From Candidatus Rokuibacteriota bacterium (lineage in GTDB: Bacteria > Methylomirabilota > Methylomirabilia > Rokubacteriales > CSP1-6): a stretch of DNA of 64,000 nucleotides. Each line of letters begins with the position of its first letter. Position 1 is the stretch's first letter. The notes beneath the pieces are model-generated. The model was not told the origin of the DNA. It made no database searches and saw nothing but the letters and a program-made list of their open reading frames with translations. Below, piece after piece: positions 24,439 through 31,905 of the stretch. The position numbers and the translations under genes are program-made. The stretch spans positions 1 through 64,000 of the forward strand of contig QHSU01000061.1 of assembly GCA_003220535.1 (NCBI GenBank), in the 5' to 3' direction.

Positions 24439-24595
24439 CGGAGACAGCGGGCGGGCGCGGCAGGGATCGACGGGACCACGCCGCACGCGCTCGCTGCCCC
24501 GCGGCGGCTGGGCTCCGTCTGGCCCGCGGACGACCGCTGTTGCCTCGGCGGGAACGAGTCCCGTCGACCCCTGCCGCACCCGCCCGCTGTCTCCG
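24439..24595. repeat. 38-bp inverted repeat between msrP and msrQ
   Basis: Arms 24439-24476 and 24558-24595 pair at 36 of 38 positions around an 81-base centre. Both mismatches become G-U wobbles if the minus strand is transcribed, but A-C mismatches in the msrPQ mRNA. It fills the gap between two genes that are normally adjacent, so it could attenuate msrQ expression or be an inserted foldback element. Size (157 bp) is like the 610-771 element, though the sequences differ. Confidence 0.85.
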
Positions 24596-24656
24596 GGGCC
24601 ACGCGCGACGGAGCTTCACCGCGACATGATTTCGCGGGCGGGGGACCAGGTCGCCG

Positions 24657-25340
24657 GTGACGCGTAGGGCGCGGGTCGCGCTCAAGGTGGCGGTGTGGGG
24701 CGGGTGTCTGGCGCCACTGGCGCGCCTGGGCTATCTCGCGTGGACCGACGATCTCGGCGCCAACCCCATCAGCTTCGTCACCATCACGCTGGGCGATTGG
24801 ACCCTCCGGATCTTGCTCGCGTCGCTCGCGATGACGCCGCTCCGCATCGTGTTCGGCCTCTCGTGGCCGATCACGCTGCGGCGACTGCTCGGGCTCTTCG
24901 CCTTTGCCTACGTGTGCTTGCACTTCTCCGTGTGGATCGTCCTGGACTTCTTCTTCGACTGGCCGCGGATGTGGGCCGACATCGTCAAGCGCCCCTACAT
25001 CACCATGGGGATGCTCGCGCTCCTCTCGCTGATCCCACTCGCCGCCACCTCGACGACGCGCATGATCCGGCGGCTCGGCGCGAAGACCTGGACGCGCCTG
25101 CACCGGCTCGCCTACGTGGCCGGCGTGTGCGCGGTCCTGCACTATCTGTGGCTCGCCAAGGTCGGGGTGAGGGACCCGTACTGGTACGCGGGCGTGCTCG
25201 TCGCGCTGCTCGGCGTCCGCGTGTGGGATTGGCGGCGGCGCGTCGTCCGGCGCCGTCGCCGCGACGCCGGCACCGCGGTGTCCGCGCCGGTCGGCTCCGC
25301 GGCCGAAAACACGCTTTCCCGAGAGCGCGCCGCGCCGTAG
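24657..25340 (+). CDS. msrQ: Heme-binding membrane subunit MsrQ
   Basis: 227 residues from GTG 24657. Five to six transmembrane helices of the ferric reductase-like fold: VAVWGGCLAPLARLGYLAW, WTLRILLASLAMTPLRIV, LGLFAFAYVCLHFSVWIVLD (heme-ligand His), TWTRLHRLAYVAGVCAVLHYLWL (two further His). Family landmarks GLSWPITLRRLLGL and GAKTWTRLHRL are present. MsrQ passes electrons from the quinone pool or a flavin reductase to periplasmic MsrP. The C-terminal tail (RRRVVRRRRRD) is basic. Confidence 0.93.
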   Translation: MTRRARVALKVAVWGGCLAPLARLGYLAWTDDLGANPISFVTITLGDWTLRILLASLAMTPLRIVFGLSWPITLRRLLGLFAFAYVCLHFSVWIVLDFFFDWPRMWADIVKRPYITMGMLALLSLIPLAATSTTRMIRRLGAKTWTRLHRLAYVAGVCAVLHYLWLAKVGVRDPYWYAGVLVALLGVRVWDWRRRVVRRRRRDAGTAVSAPVGSAAENTLSRERAAP

Positions 25341-25353
25341 TATCGGTGGACGC

Positions 25354-26598
25354 ATGAACGCCGCCGCCGCGGTCTCCGTCAACGGCCGTCGCTATCGCGC
25401 CCCCGACCGTCCGGTCGTCGTCGTCTGCATCGACGGGTCCGAGCCCGAGTACTTCGAGCGGGGGCTCGCGGAGCGTGCGACGCCCGCCCTTGCGCGCTTC
25501 CGCCGGGCAGGCGTGTATCGGCTCGCGCGATCCGTCGTGCCGAGCTTCACGAACCCGAACAATCTCTCGATCGTCACCGGCGCGTCGCCGGCGGTCCACG
25601 GGATCTCGGGCAACTACTTCTACGACCCCGTCACCGGCCAGGAAGTGATGATGAACGACCCGAAGTTCCTGCGCTGCGAGACCCTCCTGGCGGCGCTGTC
25701 GCGGGCTGGCGCGCGTGTGGCGGTGGTCACCGCGAAAGACAAGCTCCGCCGGCTGCTCGGCCACGGCATGCAGGGGATCTGCTTTTCGTCGGAGAAAGCG
25801 GACGAGACGACGAAGGACGAGCACGGGATCGAGCGCGCCACCGATCTCGTCGCCATGCCGGTGCCCTCGGTCTACAGCGCGGAGCTGTCCGAGTACGTGC
25901 TGGCGGCGGGGCTCGAGCTGCTCGAGCGGCAGCGCCCTGACGTGATGTACCTGTCGCTGACCGACTACGTCCAGCACAAACACGCTCCCGGAACGCCGGC
26001 CGCGACCGCCTTCTACGCGATGCTGGATCGCTACTTCGACGCCTTCGACCGCGCCGGCGCCGTGCTGGGGATCACGGCCGATCACGGCATGAACGCCAAG
26101 TCCCGTGCCGACGGGACGCCGAACGTCGTCTACCTCCGGCCCCTGCTCGACGCCCTCGTCGGGCCCGGACGCGCGCGCGTGATCCTGCCGATCACCGACC
26201 CGTACGTCGTGCACCACGGCGCGCTCGGCTCCTTCGCCACGATCTACGTGGACGACCCGACGCAGGTCCCCGCGGTGTCGTCCCGGCTCGCCGCGACGCC
26301 GGGCATCGCCGAGGTCTACGACAACGCGGCGGGCTGCGCCCGATTCGAGCTGCCGCGCGATCGCGTCGGGGATCTGATCGTCATCGGCGACATCGACACG
26401 GTCCTCGGAAAGTCTCCCGCGGAGCACGACCTGTCGTTGCTCGAGGAGCCGCTTCGCTCGCACGGTGGCGTGTCGGAGCAGACGGTCCCCTTCGTGATCA
26501 ACCGACCGCTCGACGACGCGAACGCCCAGCGGCTCGCGCGCGCTGCCGACGTGCGGAACTTCGACCTGTTCGACTACGTCCTGAACGGGGTGAACTAG
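25354..26598 (+). CDS. phnA: Phosphonoacetate hydrolase
   Basis: 414 residues, alkaline phosphatase superfamily. Zn ligands and nucleophile are recognisable: D in VVVVCIDGSEPEYF, nucleophilic Thr in SFTNPNNLSIVTGASP, the YLSLTDYVQHKHAPG block with D and H, and GITADHGMNAKS with D-H. The strongly conserved GISGNYFYDPVTGQEVMM and PTVVPFVIN-like end fit PhnA. It cleaves phosphonoacetate to acetate and phosphate, the last step of 2-aminoethylphosphonate breakdown; no phnW/phnY genes are nearby. ATG 25354 is 13 bases after msrQ. Confidence 0.9.
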   Translation: MNAAAAVSVNGRRYRAPDRPVVVVCIDGSEPEYFERGLAERATPALARFRRAGVYRLARSVVPSFTNPNNLSIVTGASPAVHGISGNYFYDPVTGQEVMMNDPKFLRCETLLAALSRAGARVAVVTAKDKLRRLLGHGMQGICFSSEKADETTKDEHGIERATDLVAMPVPSVYSAELSEYVLAAGLELLERQRPDVMYLSLTDYVQHKHAPGTPAATAFYAMLDRYFDAFDRAGAVLGITADHGMNAKSRADGTPNVVYLRPLLDALVGPGRARVILPITDPYVVHHGALGSFATIYVDDPTQVPAVSSRLAATPGIAEVYDNAAGCARFELPRDRVGDLIVIGDIDTVLGKSPAEHDLSLLEEPLRSHGGVSEQTVPFVINRPLDDANAQRLARAADVRNFDLFDYVLNGVN

Positions 26599-26641
26599 CC
26601 TGCGGCGGCCGGATCGTCGAGCCGAGGCGCGACTGGAAGCC

Positions 26642-28057
26642 ATGGCCGCGTCGCTTCGCGGCCCCGGGCGCCGGTCGCCTCCTCACGCCGAGCCGCTGAC
26701 GCGTCGCCTCGCGGCGTCGAACGCCGCTCCGCTCCTCCTGCGGGGCGGCGCCGTGCTCCTTGTTCTCCTGCTCGCCGGGTGCGCCGCGATCGGGGGGCTC
26801 CGCCCGGGAGCGGCGGCGAAGCCGACGCGCGAGGTACTCCCGAACGGCGTCGTCCTGATCGTGCAGGAGCACCGGGCGAGCGATGTCGTGGCGCTCCAGC
26901 TCTGGATGCGGATGGGCGGCCGGGACGAGGCTGCCGACGAGCTCGGCCTCGCTCACTACATCGAGCACATGCTGTTCAAGGGGACGCCGACCCGGCCCCC
27001 GGGCTCGATCGACACGATGATCGAGGGCTTCGGGGGGACGAGCAACGCGTTCACCTCGTACGACACGACCCACTACGACTTCGTCGTGCCCGTCGAGCAC
27101 GTGCGCGAGGGGATCGGGCTGCTCGCCGACCTCGCGGTGAATGCCAGCTTCCCACCCGGAGAGATCGAGAACGAGAAGAAGGTGGTCTTCGAGGAAATGA
27201 ATCTCATCGAGGACGACCCCGAGAAGTTCCTGCTCCGGCGTCTCTACGAGCTCAGCTACTCGCCGCATCCGTACGGCCGCCCCCTCCTGGGCCAGCGAGA
27301 GTTCATCCAGACGCTCACGCGCGATCAGCTCGCCCAGTTCTACCGTAAGCACTTCGTCCCGAAGAGCATGGTGCTGGTCGTCGTGGGCGCCGTGGATCCG
27401 GCCCGGGTGCGGCCGCTGGTCGACGCCACCTTCGGCCGTATCGCGGCCGAGTCGCCGGCGCGGCGCGCGTCGCCGCCGGTGCCCGCGCTCGACCGGACGC
27501 GGCGAGCCGACGTCGCCCGGGCCGAGAAGCAGGCGTACCTCGGCCTGGCGTGGCGGACGGCGCCGACGGGCAACGAGGACATCTACGCGGTGGACCTCTT
27601 GACGTATATCCTCGGCGACTCCCCGAGCTCGCGCTTGAACCAGACCGTTCGCGAGCAGCAACGACTCGTCGCGAACATCGAAGCGGGCTACGGCGCCTTC
27701 GAGCAGGCGGGGCTCGTCACCGTGACGGCGCGCCTCGAGCCGGCCAACCTCGAGAAGGCCGAGGCGGCGATCCTGGACGTGATCCGGAAGGTTCGGGCCG
27801 AGGGCGTGACGGAGGCCGAACGGCACCGCGCCGTGATCACCGCGGAGTCGAGCTACGCCTTCGACATCGAGACGGCCGAGGGGCTGGCGAAGAGCTACGG
27901 GCAGGCGGAGACAACCTGGACGCTCGACAACGAGCTCGCCTACCTCGCGCGGCTCCGTGGGATCACCGCCGCCCAGATCCAGGCCGTCGCGCGGAAGTAC
28001 TTCGGCGACGACAACTACGCGCGCGTGCGGTTCGTGCCCGAGGGCGCGTCGCGATGA
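26642..28057 (+). CDS. M16 zinc peptidase, lipoprotein
   Basis: 471 residues. The N-terminus is basic, then a hydrophobic stretch ends in lipobox LLAGC (C47), so the protein is probably membrane-anchored in the periplasm. The zinc motif HxxEH is H105-Y-I-E108-H109 (LAHYIEHMLFKGTPTRPPG), with the downstream ligand Glu in EIENEKKVVFEEMN. The second half is the inactive M16_C domain. A short alternative start after residue 20 is possible. It overlaps the second M16 gene by 4 bases (ATGA); such pairs form one heterodimeric protease. Confidence 0.92.
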   Translation: MAASLRGPGRRSPPHAEPLTRRLAASNAAPLLLRGGAVLLVLLLAGCAAIGGLRPGAAAKPTREVLPNGVVLIVQEHRASDVVALQLWMRMGGRDEAADELGLAHYIEHMLFKGTPTRPPGSIDTMIEGFGGTSNAFTSYDTTHYDFVVPVEHVREGIGLLADLAVNASFPPGEIENEKKVVFEEMNLIEDDPEKFLLRRLYELSYSPHPYGRPLLGQREFIQTLTRDQLAQFYRKHFVPKSMVLVVVGAVDPARVRPLVDATFGRIAAESPARRASPPVPALDRTRRADVARAEKQAYLGLAWRTAPTGNEDIYAVDLLTYILGDSPSSRLNQTVREQQRLVANIEAGYGAFEQAGLVTVTARLEPANLEKAEAAILDVIRKVRAEGVTEAERHRAVITAESSYAFDIETAEGLAKSYGQAETTWTLDNELAYLARLRGITAAQIQAVARKYFGDDNYARVRFVPEGASR

Positions 28058-29337
28058 TCCAGACGACCCTCGCGCTGCTGGCGGTCGCCCTCCTCGCGAC
28101 GCCCGTCGGCGCGGCGGCGCAGACCCGCGAGCGGCTGGACAACGGGCTCATCGTCATCGTGCGGGAGAACCCGGTGGCGCCGGTCGTCGCCGTCTCGCTA
28201 CTCGTCAAGATGGGCACGCGATGGGAAGAGCCCGCGAACGCCGGGATCTCGAACTTCGTGCACGCGGTGATGGTCAGGGGCACGGAGAAGCGCAGCGGGG
28301 CCGAGCTGGCCGAGGCGATCGCCGCCCTCGGCGGCAAGATCACCGCGGCGGGCGACGTGGACTACTCCGAGATCCGCGCCTCGGCGCTGTCGCGCTTCTG
28401 GCGCGAGCTGCTCGGCTTCACCGCCGAGCTCGCGCTCGCGCCGAAGTTCTCGCCCGGCGAGGTCGACGGCGAGCGCGACTGGCTGGTCGGCCGGATTCAG
28501 AAGCGGCGCGACAACGCGCCGGCGCGCGCGTTCGACGAGTTCTTCGCCACGCTCTACGGCGTCCACCCGTACGCGCTCCAGGTGCTCGGGACTCCGGAAT
28601 CGCTGGGACGCGTCGACCACGCGGCGATCGTCGCGTGGTACCGCCGCTTCTACCGGCCCGAGCGGATGACACTCGCGGTCAGCGGCCAGGTGTCGGCCGC
28701 CGAGGTCCTCGCCGAAGCCCGTCGTCTGTTCGGTGACCTCCCGCGCGGCGGCCCCGTCAGCGAGCTCTCGCGGCCGGCGCCGATGAGCCCGGGAACGCGC
28801 CGGGTCGTCGAGCAGCCCGCGCAGCAGGCGCAGATCCTCGTCGGCGGAATCGCGCCGTCGCTGGACCATCCCGATCACGCAGCGGTCAAGGTCCTGTCGA
28901 CCATCCTCGGCGGCGGCATGGCCGGGCGCCTCTTCGTCGAGCTGCGCGACAAGCGGGGCCTCGCCTACACGGCCGCGGCCTACTACGATCCCGTCCGGGA
29001 GCCAGGCGCGCTGGTCCTGTACCTGGGCACCGCGCCTGGGAACGCGGCGAAGGCGGAGGAGGCGCTGCTTCAGGAGGTGGAGCGCGTCCGCACCGATCCA
29101 GTAGGTGCCGACGAGCTCCAGCGAGCGAAGGGCTATCTCCTCGGGCGCTACACGATGGACCGCCGGACGAACGAGCGTCAGGCGTGGTACCTCGCCTTTT
29201 ACGAGGTCGAGGGTGTGGGTCAGGACTATGCCGAGCGCTACCGGCGCGCGGTGGAGGCCGTGACACCCGGGGACGTGCTCCGCGTGGCCCGGCAGTACCT
29301 GGGGACGCTCACGACGCTGGTGCTGCGCCCGCGGTGA
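28054..29337 (+). CDS. M16 peptidase-like protein, non-catalytic partner
   Basis: 427 residues with signal peptide (TLALLAVALLATPVGAAAQ). It has the M16 fold (NGLIVIVRENPVAPVVAVSLLVKMGTRWEEP) but where the zinc motif should be reads SNFVHAVMVRGT, so HxxEH is lost. The C-terminal domain keeps the R/Y pair (LRDKRGLAYTAAAYYDP) used for substrate binding. As in other bacterial M16 pairs, this subunit supplies the substrate-binding half to the active partner encoded just upstream. Confidence 0.9.
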   Translation: MIQTTLALLAVALLATPVGAAAQTRERLDNGLIVIVRENPVAPVVAVSLLVKMGTRWEEPANAGISNFVHAVMVRGTEKRSGAELAEAIAALGGKITAAGDVDYSEIRASALSRFWRELLGFTAELALAPKFSPGEVDGERDWLVGRIQKRRDNAPARAFDEFFATLYGVHPYALQVLGTPESLGRVDHAAIVAWYRRFYRPERMTLAVSGQVSAAEVLAEARRLFGDLPRGGPVSELSRPAPMSPGTRRVVEQPAQQAQILVGGIAPSLDHPDHAAVKVLSTILGGGMAGRLFVELRDKRGLAYTAAAYYDPVREPGALVLYLGTAPGNAAKAEEALLQEVERVRTDPVGADELQRAKGYLLGRYTMDRRTNERQAWYLAFYEVEGVGQDYAERYRRAVEAVTPGDVLRVARQYLGTLTTLVLRPR

Positions 29338-29340
29338 GCG

Positions 29341-29571
29341 CTACTCGGTGCGCTGTGCGCGCGCTTCCTCGGCAGCCCTGATCTCGTCCGCGAACATGGC
29401 GGTGGTCAGGGGACAGGGCGGCTTGTTCTCGTCGACGTACTGGCAGTCGCTCTGATTACATTGCACGAAGTAGCCTTGGGGTCGTCCGAATCCGCCGGGG
29501 CGGCGGAGCCGGATCTGGACGGTCTCGGACACGACGCCACACCAGAACTCACGGGCTCGGCTTCGACTCAC
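29341..29571 (-). CDS. Small Cys-containing conserved protein
   Basis: 76 residues from GTG 29571 with AGGAG about 6 bases ahead. Core YFVQCNQSDCQYVDENKPPCPL has three cysteines spaced CxxxxC-x9-C, which could hold a metal or a disulfide; MFADEIRAAEEARA is a C-terminal helix. Small proteins of this type occur as hypothetical proteins in uncultured soil bacteria. Function unknown. It converges with the M16 pair (3-base gap). Confidence 0.6.
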   Translation of the reverse strand: MSRSRAREFWCGVVSETVQIRLRRPGGFGRPQGYFVQCNQSDCQYVDENKPPCPLTTAMFADEIRAAEEARAQRTE

Positions 29572-29788
29572 GTCATCTCCTCTACGGGCGGACGATCATC
29601 GTTGCGCTGGATCCGCAACGCGCTCGACAAAGATACGCCAGGAGCCGTGTCGATACAATACGTCTCGCGAAATTCCTCCAGCGCTTTCGCTCGGCGCCGC
29701 CGGCAGGCCTCGGCCCGCGTCGGTCGGCCGCGTCACACGACCTGTCGCGGCGGAGTGGATTTCTATCGAACGCGACCCGGGATTCCGC

Positions 29789-29794
29789 TATATA
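29789..29794 (+). promoter_or_regulatory. Candidate -10 element upstream of the MlaA-like lipoprotein
   Basis: TATATA in an AT-rich patch, 68 bases before TTG 29862; the -35 17 bases upstream (TCGAAC) is weak. The 290-base gap 29572-29861 holds nothing else I could name. Confidence 0.3.
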
Positions 29795-29861
29795 GAGGGT
29801 ACGAGAGTCGCGATCGCACCTGCGTTGTCAACCAGCAACCGGATTCGAGAGGGGGCTCGTC

Positions 29862-30821
29862 TTGCGTCGGTTCCAGCCCGGTGATCCGCGCGTCGCCGCG
29901 GCTCTACTGACTATCGTGACCGCGGCGGTGGCGTTCGCCGGGTGTGGCAGCTTGTCGAACGCCGTGAAGGCCGACTCGGCGCTACCAGGCGCTTCCCAGC
30001 CTCCGGCATCGGTCGGAGTCCCGTTCGGGCCCGGGCCCGAGGCCGTCTGGTCGGGCGCACCGCGCGAGCCGGTCGAGATGCCGTCTGTGGCCGTCGCGGT
30101 TCCGCCGCTCAGCGCCGGCGACGGCGGCGACGACCGCGCGAACGAGCCGCTGACGATCGCCCAGGCCCAGCGCGCACCCCGGGAGAAGGTCGACACCGAG
30201 AACGCGAGCGACGGCGAAGAGGACTACGACCCCTGGGAGGGGTTCAATGAGAAGGTGTTCGAGTTCAACCGGAGGGTCGACCGGTTCGTTCTCAAGCCGG
30301 TCGCGAAGGTCTACAGCGTCATCATGCCCGAGCCCTTCCAGGTCCTGATCTCGAACGGCTTCGACAACATCAGCTTCGTGCCGCGTACGGTCAACAGCCT
30401 GCTCCAGGGCAAGTGGGGCGGGGCGGGTCGCGAGGTCTCGCGATTCCTGATCAACAGCACCGCCGGCATCGGCGGCCTCTTCGACGCCGCGAAATTCTGG
30501 GGCATCGAGAAGAGCCGGGAGGACTTCGGGCAGACGCTCGGCGTCTGGGGCGTGAGTCCCGGCCCTTATCTCATCGTGCCGTTCATGGAGCCGATGACGG
30601 TCCGCGACGGGATCGGCAAGGGCGTCGACAGCTTGATGAATCCACTCTCCTACTTGCTGCCGCTCCTCTGGACCGGAGTCAGCATGAAGCTGGGTGAGAT
30701 CGTCAACGATCGCGCGTTGAACCTCGATCTGTTCCAAGGGTTCGAGGAGAGCGTCGTCGACCTGTACAGCGCCGTCCGTCACGGCTATCTCCGGCGCCGG
30801 GAGCAGCTGATCAAGGAGTAG
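29862..30821 (+). CDS. mlaA: MlaA-family outer-membrane lipoprotein (VacJ)
   Basis: 319 residues from TTG 29862, with GAGGGGG as ribosome site. Signal peptide with lipobox VAFAGC (C28). Residues 30-120 are a Pro/acidic-rich linker not found in E. coli MlaA. The MlaA domain runs from EDYDPWEGFNEKVFEFNRRVD through VPRTVNSLLQGKWGGAGREVSRFLINSTAGIGG and EDFGQTLGVWGVSPGPYLIVPF. It extracts mislocalised phospholipid from the outer leaflet and hands it to MlaC. The mlaC-like gene is 12 kb away. The cytochrome gene starts 1 base after its stop. Confidence 0.9.
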   Translation: MRRFQPGDPRVAAALLTIVTAAVAFAGCGSLSNAVKADSALPGASQPPASVGVPFGPGPEAVWSGAPREPVEMPSVAVAVPPLSAGDGGDDRANEPLTIAQAQRAPREKVDTENASDGEEDYDPWEGFNEKVFEFNRRVDRFVLKPVAKVYSVIMPEPFQVLISNGFDNISFVPRTVNSLLQGKWGGAGREVSRFLINSTAGIGGLFDAAKFWGIEKSREDFGQTLGVWGVSPGPYLIVPFMEPMTVRDGIGKGVDSLMNPLSYLLPLLWTGVSMKLGEIVNDRALNLDLFQGFEESVVDLYSAVRHGYLRRREQLIKE

Positions 30822-30822
30822 G

Positions 30823-31758
30823 GTGAGGAGCCGCTGGATCCGCCTCGGGTTCGCTGCGGCGCTAGCCGCCGTCGGCTATCTCGTCTGGAACATCCTCACG
30901 TCCGGCGCCCAGCCCGCTTCGCCGAACGCCGACAGTCGCGACGTCGAGACCGGCCGCGCCCTCTACCTCCGGCATTGCGTCACCTGCCACGGCGACGCCG
31001 GGCGTGGCGATGGAGCATCGGCCGCCGGATTCGCCACGAAGCCGGCCGACTTGACCGATGGACGGCTCATGAATGCGCTGCCCGACGAGTTTCTGCTCAA
31101 CGTCGTGCTGCGCGGGGGACCGGCCGAGGGGCTCGCGCCCACGATGCCGCCATTTTCCGGATATCTCACCGACGCCGAGACGCGACAGCTGATCCGCTAC
31201 CTCCGCGCGCTCGCCTCGCCGCCCTTCCATCCCGAGACGGCCAAGCCGCTCGTGATCGGTCCCAACGCTCCCCGCCAGCCGATTCTCTTCAGCCACGTGA
31301 TCCACGCGGGGTCGTTCCAGATCGCCTGCCAGTATTGCCACGCCGATGCGCGACGCTCCGAGTACGCCGGGCTGCCTTCGGTCGAGCGCTGCATGGGCTG
31401 TCACAAGATCATCGGCGCCCAGGACAACCCGGAGATCGCCAAGATTCACGACTACGCGCGACGCGGTCAGCCGATCCCGTGGGTGAGAGTCTTCAAGCTC
31501 CCGGAGTTCACCTCCTTTCCTCACAAGCCTCACGTGCGCTTCGAGCTCGCCTGCCAGACGTGCCACGGTCCGATCGAGCGGATGCGCGTCGTCGGCGCGG
31601 ACACGGGCCCGAAGCTGGCCGACGACCTCGTCCGGCTCGTCGGTTTCCGACCCACGTCTCGGGCTCTGACGATGGGGTGGTGCGTCGATTGCCACCGTGA
31701 CCAGAATCGGACGCGTGGCGCCCACGCGCCACTCGACTGCGTCACCTGCCACCACTGA
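30823..31758 (+). CDS. Hexaheme c-type cytochrome (mono-heme plus multiheme fusion)
   Basis: 311 residues from GTG 30823 with an N-terminal membrane anchor (LGFAAALAAVGYLVWNIL). Six CxxCH heme sites: C52VTCH in a class I cytochrome c domain (YLRHCVTCHGDAGRGDG ... TMPPFSGYLTDAETRQLIRYLR), then CQYCH, CMGCH, CQTCH, CVDCH and a terminal CVTCHH. The last five lie in a c3/c7-like domain beginning ILFSHVIHAGSF, similar to electron carriers such as ActA of alternative complex III. It probably shuttles electrons at the periplasmic face of the membrane. Coupled to mlaA; no other respiratory subunit is adjacent. Confidence 0.88.
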   Translation: MRSRWIRLGFAAALAAVGYLVWNILTSGAQPASPNADSRDVETGRALYLRHCVTCHGDAGRGDGASAAGFATKPADLTDGRLMNALPDEFLLNVVLRGGPAEGLAPTMPPFSGYLTDAETRQLIRYLRALASPPFHPETAKPLVIGPNAPRQPILFSHVIHAGSFQIACQYCHADARRSEYAGLPSVERCMGCHKIIGAQDNPEIAKIHDYARRGQPIPWVRVFKLPEFTSFPHKPHVRFELACQTCHGPIERMRVVGADTGPKLADDLVRLVGFRPTSRALTMGWCVDCHRDQNRTRGAHAPLDCVTCHH

Positions 31759-31775
31759 CGCTAGTATCCGGAAAC

Positions 31776-31846
31776 GCTGACCAAAGACCCTGAGGCAGGG
31801 TCCCTCCAGTAGGGGGTCGGCAAGCGAAGAGCCCTGCCGCTAGGGT
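31776..31846 (+). other. Cluster of CCCT-loop-AGGG hairpins after the cytochrome gene
   Basis: GACCCT-GAGGC-AGGGTC (31786-31802), CCCT-CCAGT-AGGG (31802-31814) and CCCT-GCCGCT-AGGG (31832-31845) follow each other, and GCTGACC (31776-31782) can pair with GGTCGGC (31815-31821) to close the first two. It may be the cytochrome terminator or a structured RNA; no T-run is present. Confidence 0.4.
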
Positions 31847-31892
31847 CGTCCGAAGGTGGTAAGAAATTGGGCGAACCGGCCGCTGGATCAGC

Positions 31893-31898
31893 TAATTT
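31893..31898 (+). promoter_or_regulatory. -10 element, probable leaderless promoter of the NtrC-type regulator
   Basis: TAATTT with 7 bases to ATG 31906 and no ribosome-binding site. Confidence 0.4.
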
Positions 31899-31905
31899 AG
31901 GCAAT

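Noticed and set aside
610..24595. The two long foldbacks (610-771 and 24439-24595) as copies of one element
   Set aside because: Similar total length, but arms and centres show no alignable sequence.
31759..31905. A c-di-GMP or other known riboswitch before the NtrC-type regulator
   Set aside because: No conserved core of a known class was found, and the gene probably has a leaderless start that excludes a long leader.
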